Source: Marichromatium gracile (GTDB lineage Bacteria; Pseudomonadota; Gammaproteobacteria; Chromatiales; Chromatiaceae). Taken from it: DNA of 64,000 nt. Location of the stretch: positions 62,001 through 126,000 of the forward strand of contig NZ_SMDC01000005.1 in assembly GCF_004343155.1 (NCBI RefSeq). Direction: 5' to 3'. Position 1 is the first letter of the stretch. Every line of letters begins with the position of its first letter. Below are positions 28,556 to 35,934 of the stretch, one piece after another. A program made the translations under genes and the position numbers. The notes under the pieces are model-generated. The model had not been told where the DNA came from. It saw nothing but the letters and a program-made list of their open reading frames with translations, and did not search any database.

Positions 28556-30943
28556 ATGAACACCGCCCCCGTTACGCCCACCTCGCCGCCGATCCTCAGC
28601 CTGCGCTGGAAGGCGCTGGTCGCGCTCAGCCTGTTGCTGCTGGTGGTCAACCTCTCGCTGGTGCTGCTCGCCAATGCGCGGGCCCAGGCGCAGTTCGCCC
28701 TGCACCAGTCGCAGTTGCGCGAGCAGCAGGTGCGCCAGCTCCATGCGATCCTCAAGACGCGCGAGCACGAGCTCTCCAAGCTCGCCACCCTGGTGCCGGG
28801 GTTCGGCGTCGATGTCAGCGGCGCGGGGCGCGCGGCCCAGCTCGCCGCCGCGCTCGCCAGCAACGGGGTGTTGCTGGAGATCGAGTGGGGCATCGGCTCG
28901 GCGTACTGGATCGATGCCGAGGGGCGTCTGTCGGTGAGCTGGCCGGAGGGCGTCGAGCCACCGCCACCGGTGCTGCTCCATGCACTGGCGGATGACCCGG
29001 AGCGCTCGCTCTGCAAGCTCGTCTGTCGCGGCCGCGACGGGTGTGCGCACTATCTCGCCACGCCGCTGCTGTGGCAGGGTCGGTATGCCGGCAGCCTGGT
29101 GCTGGGACGCTCGCTCGCCGATGTACTGCTCGACTTCAATGCCCTCACCGGGGCGGAGGTCGCCGTCGCCAGTGCCGCCGGCGAGGCCGCCTTCCCGGTG
29201 CTCACGCACCCCGAGTACTCGCGTCCACTGCTCCGGGCGGCGGGCCCCGCACTGTTCGCACTTGCCCCCGACGAGACCCTGGAGCTGCGTCACGAGGGCC
29301 GCGAGTTCGTGCTCTATCGGGTGGCGGCGCTGGCCCCCGGGGTCGATGCCTATGTGATCAACGAGGTCACCGAGCAACGCGCCGGCATCCGCGCGAGCAC
29401 CCGCGATGGCCTGTTGCTCGGGCTGCTCGGGCTGCTGCTCTCCGAGGGCTTGTTGCTGCTGATCATGAAGCCTCCGCTGCGTCGGCTGCGGGCGTTGGCG
29501 CTGGCCTTGCCTCTGCTCGCCGAGCAGCGTTACGCGGCGTTGCGCGAACGGCTCGCGCGTCCGCCTCGGGGCTGGTTGCAGCGTGATGAGATCAGCCTGA
29601 TGTTCGAGACCGTGTGGCAACTCAGCGAACGGATGGAGCGGTTGCAGCGCGCCCGTGATCAGGCCGAGGCGCAGCTGATCTGGCTCGCCGAGCACGACCC
29701 GCTGACCCAGCTCGCCAACCGTCGTCGCTTCAGCGAGTCGTTCGCCCAGGTGGTCGACCAGGCCTGTCGCTTCGGACACGGCGGCGCGCTGCTGTTTCTC
29801 GACCTCGACGACTTCAAGGAGGTCAACGACCTCAGTGGTCACCAGGTCGGCGATCAGTTGCTGCAGGGGGTGGCCGATCGGCTGCGCGGGCTGGCCGAGC
29901 GCGGTGACCTGCTGGCGCGTCTCGGCGGCGACGAGTTCGCCTTGGTGTTGCCCGAGTCCGAACCCGAGCAGGCGCGCCGGTGCGCCGAGCGTCTGCAGCA
30001 GGCGATCGCACAGGTCTGTATCGAGTCGCGCGGCCGGTTGCACCGGGTCTCGGCGAGCATCGGTATCGTGCTCTTTCCCGCTCAGGGCGAGTCCACCGAA
30101 GAGCTGCTCGCGAGCGCCGATCTCGCCATGTACCGGGCCAAGCGGCAGGGACCCGGACGCTGTCATCTGTTCTCGCTCGAGGATGCCGAGCGCGAGCAGC
30201 TCGATGCCCGGATCCTGTGGCGCGAGCGTATCGCCGGCGCGCTGCGCGAGGATCGCTTCGAGCTCCATGTCCAGCCGGTGGTCGAGGTCGCCAGCGGCGA
30301 GACCTGTCACGTCGAGGGGCTGCTGCGGATGCGTGATCACGACGGCTCGCTGATCTATCCCGATCGCTTCATCCCGGTCGCCGAGCACAATGGACAGATC
30401 CAGCTGATCGACCACTGGGTGGTCGAGCATGCGCTGTGCTTGCTGGTCGCGCATCCGGGCTTGCGCCTGGCGGTCAATCTATCGGCCAATGCGATGGTCG
30501 ATACCGGGTTGCTGGATCTGCTCGAGCGACGACTCGCGACGCTCGAACTCGATCCCGGGCGGTTGATCTTCGAGGTCACCGAGACGGCGGCGATCGAGTG
30601 CCTGTCGAGCGCGACCCGGCTGATGCACCGTATCCAGGCACTCGGTTGTCGCTTCGCCCTCGACGACTTCGGCACCGGCTATGCGTCCTACGCCTATCTG
30701 CGCCAGCTCCCGGTCGACGAGGTCAAGATCGACGGCGCCTTCGTGCGTGAACTGAAGAGCAGCCGCGAGGACCGGATCTTCGTCGCCGCCATCACCGACA
30801 TGGCGCACGCCATGGGCAAGCGGGTGGTGGCCGAGTTCGTCGAGGACGCCGAGACGCTCGCGCTGCTGCGCGAGATCGGCGTCGACCGCGCCCAGGGCTA
30901 TTACTTCGCCCGCCCCGCGCCGCTGCGGCTCGATGGGGAGTGA
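28556..30943 (+). CDS. Membrane GGDEF-EAL cyclic-di-GMP protein
   Basis: 795 residues: membrane helix at about 17-40, periplasmic sensor region to about 280, second membrane helix at about 283-303, GGDEF domain with intact GGDEF at 457-461, then an EAL domain. The inhibitory RxxD site before GGDEF has Glu in place of Arg (ERGD), so product feedback is probably lost. The EAL signature is EGL at 587-589; other catalytic positions (NLSANA, VTE, DDFGTGY, the Lys in VKIDG, QGYYF) are present. It may both make and break cyclic-di-GMP. Start at ATG 28556, seven bases after the porin stop. Confidence 0.88.
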   Translation: MNTAPVTPTSPPILSLRWKALVALSLLLLVVNLSLVLLANARAQAQFALHQSQLREQQVRQLHAILKTREHELSKLATLVPGFGVDVSGAGRAAQLAAALASNGVLLEIEWGIGSAYWIDAEGRLSVSWPEGVEPPPPVLLHALADDPERSLCKLVCRGRDGCAHYLATPLLWQGRYAGSLVLGRSLADVLLDFNALTGAEVAVASAAGEAAFPVLTHPEYSRPLLRAAGPALFALAPDETLELRHEGREFVLYRVAALAPGVDAYVINEVTEQRAGIRASTRDGLLLGLLGLLLSEGLLLLIMKPPLRRLRALALALPLLAEQRYAALRERLARPPRGWLQRDEISLMFETVWQLSERMERLQRARDQAEAQLIWLAEHDPLTQLANRRRFSESFAQVVDQACRFGHGGALLFLDLDDFKEVNDLSGHQVGDQLLQGVADRLRGLAERGDLLARLGGDEFALVLPESEPEQARRCAERLQQAIAQVCIESRGRLHRVSASIGIVLFPAQGESTEELLASADLAMYRAKRQGPGRCHLFSLEDAEREQLDARILWRERIAGALREDRFELHVQPVVEVASGETCHVEGLLRMRDHDGSLIYPDRFIPVAEHNGQIQLIDHWVVEHALCLLVAHPGLRLAVNLSANAMVDTGLLDLLERRLATLELDPGRLIFEVTETAAIECLSSATRLMHRIQALGCRFALDDFGTGYASYAYLRQLPVDEVKIDGAFVRELKSSREDRIFVAAITDMAHAMGKRVVAEFVEDAETLALLREIGVDRAQGYYFARPAPLRLDGE

Positions 30944-31256
30944 GCGACCAGCGACCAGCGGCCAGCGGCCAGCGGCCAGCGGGATTGAACCGCGAAGCCG
31001 CGAAGGGCGCAAAGGGGCTTGAGTTGCAAGCGACCAGCCTCCAGCCGCCAGTGGGTGTGTGCCCTCGACGACAGCACGGCTTGCCCGCATCCGTGGCGCA
31101 CGTTCTTGGCGCCAGTGTTTGTGGGTAGCCAGCCACTGGCGGCTGGAGGCTGATCGCTGGAGGCTCTTCTTCCCTTTGCGGCTTTGCGGTTCAATCCCCC
31201 GCCGGCTGCCGGCTGCCGGCTGCCGGCTGCCGGCTGCCGGCTGGCGGCTGGCGGCT
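30944..31256. repeat. Dispersed repeat copy R2, filling a convergent gap stop to stop
   Basis: Five heptamers (two GCGACCA, three GCGGCCA) begin immediately after the stop at 30943. They are followed by a left arm with ATTGAACCGCGAAGCCGCG (30982-31020), a core with CCTCCAGCCGCCAGTGG and its inverse, a right arm CTTTGCGGCTTTGCGGTTCA (31172-31198), and eight heptamers (six GCCGGCT, two GGCGGCT, 31201-31256) that run into the stop codon of the nucleoside symporter. The two arms are inverted copies. No gene is present; repeat-derived frames here are spurious. Confidence 0.85.
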
Positions 31257-32506
31257 CAGATCACCAATGCCACCACCGCCCCGGTCATCAGCGTTGCCAG
31301 GGTGCCGGAGACGATGGTGCGCGGGCCGAGGGCGACGATCTCGGCGCGTCGTTCCGGGGCCAGGGTGCCGAGCGCGCCGATCATGATGCCGAGGCTGCCG
31401 AGGTTGGCGAAGCCGCACAGCGCATAGGTCATGATCAGCCGGCTGCGTGGGCTGAGCGTCTCGGGCGGCAGCGCCGCCAGATCGAGATAGGCCACCAGCT
31501 CGTTGAGGACCGTCTTGACCCCGAGCAGGGCGCCGGCGGCGGGGGCCTCGGACCAGGGGATGCCGATCAGCCAGGCCGCCGGGGCCATCAGCCAGCCGAG
31601 CACGCGCTGGGCGCTCAGCGGCGCGCCGGCGATCTCGGGCAACAGCCCGAGGGCCTGGTTGACCAGGCTCACCAGGGCGACCATCACCACCAGCATGGCG
31701 ATGATATTGAGCCACAGCGGGATCGCCTGCAGGGTGCCGCGGGTGATGGCGTCCATCGCCCCGTGCGCCTCGCTGAGCAACGGGGCACGGGTCTCGGCGG
31801 TCTCGCGCGCCGTCTCCGGGATCATCACCCCGGCGATCACCAGCGCCGCCGGGGCGCTGATCAGCGAGGCGGTGAGGATGTGACCCATGGCCTCGGGGAT
31901 CGCCGTGGCGAGGAAGCTCGCGTAGAGCACCATCACCGTGCCGGCGATGGTGGCCATGCCGCAGGTCATCAGCGCGAACAGCGCCGATCGCGACATCTCG
32001 CGCAGATAGGGGCGGATCAGCAGCGGCGCCTCGGTCATGCCGACGAAGACGTTGGCCGCCGCGCCGAGCCCCAGCGCGCCGCCGCTGCCGAGGGTGCGCT
32101 CGAGCACCCAGGCGAAGCCGCGTACCAGCAACGGCAGCACCCGCCAGTGGAAGAGCAGCGCCGAGAGCGCGCTGATCACCAGGATCAGCGGCAGGGCGCG
32201 GAAGGCGAGGACGAAGCCGTTCTCCGGGTACTGGGTGGCGAAGGGTGCGGCGCCACCGCCGAGATAGCCGAACACCAGCGCGGTGCCGGCCTCGGTGGCG
32301 CGCTCGAGCGCGAGCACCAGATCGTTGAGGGCGAGAAAGCCCTGCTGGACCGGGGCGAGCTTGAGGAGCGCCAGGGCGAGCAGCAGCTGCAGGCCCAGCC
32401 CCACGAGCACCAGGCGCGGGCGGACTGCGCGACGCGACTCGCTGACCGACCAGGCCAGCGCGAGGATGACGACGAGCCCGAGCAGCGGCTGGAGACTGGT
32501 CAGCAT
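31256..32506 (-). CDS. Concentrative nucleoside transporter (NupC/CNT family)
   Basis: 416-residue inner-membrane symporter for nucleosides. The diagnostic CNT segments are visible: GFVLAFRALPLILVISALSA, VFVGMTEAPLLIRPYL with the conserved Glu, LFALMTCGMATIAGTVM, and KTVLNELVAYLDLA. Length and about ten membrane helices agree with bacterial NupC. Cation specificity (proton or sodium) cannot be read from the sequence with confidence. The gene precedes the Hsp33 gene's 3' end by 13 bp on the same strand, hence may be co-transcribed with it. Its stop overlaps the last heptamer of repeat R2. Confidence 0.9.
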   Translation of the reverse strand: MLTSLQPLLGLVVILALAWSVSESRRAVRPRLVLVGLGLQLLLALALLKLAPVQQGFLALNDLVLALERATEAGTALVFGYLGGGAAPFATQYPENGFVLAFRALPLILVISALSALLFHWRVLPLLVRGFAWVLERTLGSGGALGLGAAANVFVGMTEAPLLIRPYLREMSRSALFALMTCGMATIAGTVMVLYASFLATAIPEAMGHILTASLISAPAALVIAGVMIPETARETAETRAPLLSEAHGAMDAITRGTLQAIPLWLNIIAMLVVMVALVSLVNQALGLLPEIAGAPLSAQRVLGWLMAPAAWLIGIPWSEAPAAGALLGVKTVLNELVAYLDLAALPPETLSPRSRLIMTYALCGFANLGSLGIMIGALGTLAPERRAEIVALGPRTIVSGTLATLMTGAVVALVI

Positions 32507-32519
32507 GGCAGGTCCCGGC

Positions 32520-33392
32520 TCAGTGCTGGGTCGGCGGCGAGCTGTGGTGGCTGTCCTCGGCGAGCAGCTGGCGGGCGTCGACCGGATCGAAGCGATAGGT
32601 GCGGTTGCAGAACTCGCAGGTCACCTCGAGCCCGTCGCGCTCGGCGAGGATCGACTCGATCTCCTCGGCGCCGAGCAGCTTGACGGTCTGCTCGATGCGC
32701 GCGCGCGAGCAGCCGCAGCGAAAAGCGATCGGGTCGGGCTCGAAGAGTCGCACCGGCTCCTCGTTGAACAGCCGGTAGAGGAGTTGCTCGGCGGGCAGCG
32801 CGAGCAGCTCCTCGCGGGTCAGGGTGTCGGCGAGCATGCCCACCCGCGACCAGTCCTCGGCAGCGCGGTCTGCGCCGGGCAGGCGCTGCAGCAGCATGCC
32901 TGCGGCGCGCTCGCCGTCGGCATCGAGCCAGAGTCGGGTCGGCAGCTGCTCGGAGCCGCTGAAGAAGTGCTCCATGGCATCGGCCAGGCGCTCGCCCTGG
33001 AGCGCGACGATGCCTTGATAGGGCTCGCCGGTGCGCGGTTCGATGGTGAGCACCAGGCGGGCGGTGCCGAACAGCTCGGCGAGCGGGGCCTCGGGGTCGA
33101 GCTCGCCATCCCAGCGCGCCAGCCCGCGCACCGTGCGTGCGCTGGTGGCCTGGGCGACCAGGGTGCGCAGCGGGCCGTCGCCCTGGGCCTGGAGGATCAG
33201 CGCGCCGTCGAACTTGAGGGTGGCGGCGAGCAGCGAGACCGCCGCCAGCGCCTCGCCGAGCAGGCCGCGTACCGGCTCGGGGTAGTCGTGGGCATCGAGT
33301 ACCGCGCGCCAGCTGGCGTCGAGATGCACCAGATTGCCGCGGATGTCGGTCTGTTCGAAGAGAAAACGGTGGAGGCTGTCGGTATCACTCAT
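32520..33392 (-). CDS. hslO: Redox-regulated chaperone Hsp33
   Basis: 290-residue holdase chaperone activated by oxidation. The zinc-binding redox switch is intact: Cys226-Gly-Cys228 (FRCGCSR) and Cys259-x2-Cys262 (VTCEFCNR). The N-terminal part FLFEQTDIRGNLVHL is the standard Hsp33 start. The ATG at 33392 is chosen; the frame continues upstream to 33464 without family similarity. Together with OxyR, ClpB, rubrerythrin and hemerythrin genes in this window, it contributes to oxidative-stress handling, though they are not one operon. Confidence 0.94.
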   Translation of the reverse strand: MSDTDSLHRFLFEQTDIRGNLVHLDASWRAVLDAHDYPEPVRGLLGEALAAVSLLAATLKFDGALILQAQGDGPLRTLVAQATSARTVRGLARWDGELDPEAPLAELFGTARLVLTIEPRTGEPYQGIVALQGERLADAMEHFFSGSEQLPTRLWLDADGERAAGMLLQRLPGADRAAEDWSRVGMLADTLTREELLALPAEQLLYRLFNEEPVRLFEPDPIAFRCGCSRARIEQTVKLLGAEEIESILAERDGLEVTCEFCNRTYRFDPVDARQLLAEDSHHSSPPTQH

Positions 33393-33471
33393 CGATAGGT
33401 CCTGGTCGCCGGGCGGATTCGCCCGGCGCTGGTCGTGGGGTGGGTCCCGGCTGGCACCGGGCACCCGGGAT

Positions 33472-34323
33472 TCAATCCGGTGGTGTGTCGAGCTCGGCGA
33501 GGAAACTGTCCACGGCGGTCTCGAGCGCGAGTGTCCCGGCGAGCACCTCGGTCTCGAAACGCTCGCGCCATTGCGGCATCAGCAGCTGGGCGCGGTGCCA
33601 CTCCTCGTAGAGGATGTGCGCGAGCGGTCCGCCCTGTTCGATGAAGCCGGAGTCGAGAAAGGTCCGACGGGCGCGCTCGCGATCGTAGTCGAAGCGCACG
33701 ATCTCCCACTGCCAGCGCCCCTGATGGAATTCGAGCAGGGCGTAGCTGCCGCGCGGGTCGCCGTCGAAGGGCGAGCCGACCGAGCCGACGTTGAGGATCG
33801 GCAACCCGTCGAGCACCCGGGTGAGCGGGCGGTGGGTGTGGGCGGTGACGAACAGCGCCACGCCCTCGGGCAGGGCGCCGTCGCGTAGCGTCTCGTCGGG
33901 GAGCGCGGCGGTGACGCCGTGGCGGTTGCCGCGCATGGTGCCGTGGGTGACGTGCACCCAGCTCGTCTCGCTGCCGGCATGGAAGCACAGATGGTCCGGC
34001 CACTGGTTGAGCGTCTCCAGCGCCGGGGCGATCTGGTGCAGCGTCCAGTCGGCGAACGCGCGCATGCGCGCGTCGAGCGCGTCGCGCGGGGCCTCGCGCT
34101 GGCAGCGCAGCATCCAGGTCTCGTGGTTGCCGCGCACCGGCAGCCAGCCGTGCTCACGGCGCAGACGCTCGAACAGTTGCAGGCATTCGAGGCTGCTGGG
34201 GCCGCGATTGACCAGGTCGCCATCCATGATCACCAGGTCCGGCGACCAGTCGAGGATGCGGGCGACGGCGACCTCCATGGCCGGGAGGTTGGCCTGGACG
34301 TCGGAAAAGATCGCGACCTTCAT
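33472..34323 (-). CDS. Metallophosphoesterase (YfcE/calcineurin-like)
   Basis: 283 residues with the calcineurin-like metal-binding blocks in order: FSDVQANLPA (Asp with Gln where most have His, D-x-Q variant), MDGDLVNRGP, VRGNHE and, later, VTAHTHRPL. These coordinate a dinuclear metal centre. The family hydrolyses phosphomonoesters or diesters; the substrate is unknown. The ATG at 34323 starts MKVAIFSDVQ directly at the first strand, as expected. It is read in the same direction as hslO, 79 bp upstream of it. Confidence 0.82.
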   Translation of the reverse strand: MKVAIFSDVQANLPAMEVAVARILDWSPDLVIMDGDLVNRGPSSLECLQLFERLRREHGWLPVRGNHETWMLRCQREAPRDALDARMRAFADWTLHQIAPALETLNQWPDHLCFHAGSETSWVHVTHGTMRGNRHGVTAALPDETLRDGALPEGVALFVTAHTHRPLTRVLDGLPILNVGSVGSPFDGDPRGSYALLEFHQGRWQWEIVRFDYDRERARRTFLDSGFIEQGGPLAHILYEEWHRAQLLMPQWRERFETEVLAGTLALETAVDSFLAELDTPPD

Positions 34324-34399
34324 CGGGCTGTCGAGTGCGGCTGTCGTGCGGTGCGCCAACCATACCGGTAAGCGCCGCGCTCGGCCAGTGCCAAGCCGC

Positions 34400-34714
34400 T
34401 CACTCGGGGGCGCCGAGCCGATGCTCGACCGAGGCGATCTTGCCCGCGAGCCGGCCCTCGGCGCGCTTGCGCATATCGAACTTGGCCACCGCATAGACGC
34501 GCTCGCAGCCCATCGCGTCGAGGATCGCCTGGGCGCGCTCGATCAGCGCCAGCGCCTCGGGCAGGGTCTCGGTCTCGACCACGGTCCCCATGGGGCCGAG
34601 TTGGTGGGGGTAGCCGCTGTCGCGGACCATCGCGACCACGGGGGCGACGAAGCGGCTGACCCCGCTGCCTCCCTGATCGAGCGGGAAGATGGTCAGTTCG
34701 AGAAGCACGGACAT
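34400..34714 (-). CDS. MTH1187-type thiamine-binding family protein (DUF77)
   Basis: 104-residue ferredoxin-like alpha/beta protein. The N-terminus SVLLELTIFPLDQGGSGVSRF, with LGPMGTVVETETLPEAL and VYAVAKFDMRKR, matches the MTH1187/YkoF-like family, which in several members binds thiamine or related molecules and assembles as tetramers. The ATG at 34714 has GGAG six bases upstream. No thiamine-biosynthesis gene lies nearby, so the ligand is uncertain. Confidence 0.8.
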   Translation of the reverse strand: MSVLLELTIFPLDQGGSGVSRFVAPVVAMVRDSGYPHQLGPMGTVVETETLPEALALIERAQAILDAMGCERVYAVAKFDMRKRAEGRLAGKIASVEHRLGAPE

Positions 34715-34989
34715 CGGGGTCTCCAGTGTGGTCTTGGGAATGATCGGGCATGCACGCGATTTGCCGCCCGCGCGCGCGGCGACTTAGACTAGACATCTCC
34801 GCCACTGGTCGGGTCGTGACGCGCTGTCGGCATCAGCCTTGCCACCGCTTGCGCGTCGATCTCGATCCGGCGCTCCGCTGCCACTCGGCGTGCCTCGCAC
34901 GACCATCGGGCCCCGGAGTCCGCAGTGCGCTCCGAACACCCTGTGGGGTCGCCGTCGCTGGCATGGTGGCCCGTTGCTCCGAGAAACGC

Positions 34990-35454
34990 ATGCCCTTAGA
35001 AGATACCGTCGGGGATCCCGATCTGGATACCCCCTTGTCGCTCACCCTCTCGCCCGCCATGCTCTTCCATGCCCTGATGGGCTCGGCCAGCGCCGTCCAT
35101 ACCGGCTGGCAGAGTTGTATCGACAATGCCCTGGTGGTCTCCGAGCTGATCGCCACCGATGACCGCGTCGGCAACTATTGTCGTCTGGTCGAGCAGGAGT
35201 TCGTCGAGGACGAGCAGCCCGATACCGTTTGGCATGACTGGACGCTCGAGATCCGTATCGATCCGGTGCTGATCACCGGTCACTGGCAGCTCCCGGCCAC
35301 CGCCCACCCCTCTGAGTGGGAGTGGAACGCCCGCGAGGCCCGCCGCGCCTTCGAGCGCGCCTGTGTCTTGTTCGGGCGCCGTACCCGGCCGGGTGTGGTG
35401 ATCGATGAACCGGCGCCGGCGGCACCCTCGGTGCCGCGTGCAAGCCGTCACTGA
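34990..35454 (+). CDS. Unknown 154-residue protein
   Basis: I do not recognise this protein. From ATG 34990 it reads MPLEDTVGDPDLDTPLSLTL, followed by a mainly helical, Trp-containing soluble domain (HTGWQSCIDNALVVSELIAT, WEWNAREARRAFERACVLFG) and a short disordered tail. No signal peptide or membrane segment. The open frame continues upstream to 34750 with atypical composition; ATG 34963 is an alternative start. The opposite strand is also open over the same bases but gives a glycine/arginine-poor composition unlike a protein, so I prefer this strand. A 60-bp gap separates it from the next gene. Confidence 0.55.
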   Translation: MPLEDTVGDPDLDTPLSLTLSPAMLFHALMGSASAVHTGWQSCIDNALVVSELIATDDRVGNYCRLVEQEFVEDEQPDTVWHDWTLEIRIDPVLITGHWQLPATAHPSEWEWNAREARRAFERACVLFGRRTRPGVVIDEPAPAAPSVPRASRH

Positions 35455-35513
35455 CGCCGATCGCGACGTACGGCGTCGCGATCCAAGCCACCGCCGCGAG
35501 GAGGTCCGCCGAG

Positions 35514-35768
35514 ATGAAGATCAAGGTCGATGTCGAGATGACCCCGGAGGAGATGCGCAAGCTGTTCGGCCTGCCCGATGTGGAGGCCTTCCAGCGCCAG
35601 CTGCTCGACGAGATCGGCGCGCGCATCAGCGAGGGCGCCGAGGGCTACGAGCCGCTCAAGCTGTTCCAGCCCTACATGAACAGTACGCTCGCCTCCTGGG
35701 AGATGTTCCACCGCATGATGGGGGGGGTGGCGAGCGCCGAGCGGCGCTCGTCCGAGGCCGACGACTAA
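35514..35768 (+). CDS. Small DUF6489-like protein
   Basis: 84 residues starting MKIKVDVEMTPEEMRKLFGL, followed by PDVEAFQRQLLDEI. This opening (KIKVDVD-TPEE-R-FLGLPD) is what I remember as the DUF6489 family, whose members have no assigned function. It is soluble and helical with an acidic tail. GGAGG-type sequence (GAGGAGG near 35498-35504) precedes the ATG. Probably shares a transcript with the unknown gene upstream. Confidence 0.7.
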   Translation: MKIKVDVEMTPEEMRKLFGLPDVEAFQRQLLDEIGARISEGAEGYEPLKLFQPYMNSTLASWEMFHRMMGGVASAERRSSEADD

Positions 35769-35934
35769 GGCGCGCTGATGTCGGAAGAGGGCGTTGATCC
35801 TATAATGGCTGGCATGTCGATTGCCCAACCTCCGTCCTGTTACGAGCGGGACCAGCAACGCCCTTGATCGCCCGATGCATCATTGCCGCCGACTCGCCCG
35901 CTATCGGGCCCATCCTGTCGTGGGAGTCTGAGGC
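35769..35934. other. Spacer upstream of the PAS-GGDEF-EAL-CZB gene
   Basis: No gene seen. It contains TTGATCC (35793) and TATAAT (35800), which overlap too closely to be a standard promoter pair; TATAAT alone could serve as a -10 box for the downstream regulator. Confidence 0.3.

Noticed and set aside
34996-35451. Antisense gene opposite the 34990-35454 protein
   Set aside because: Open but with shadow-like composition and no ribosome-binding site; the plus-strand frame has better start context and protein-like composition.
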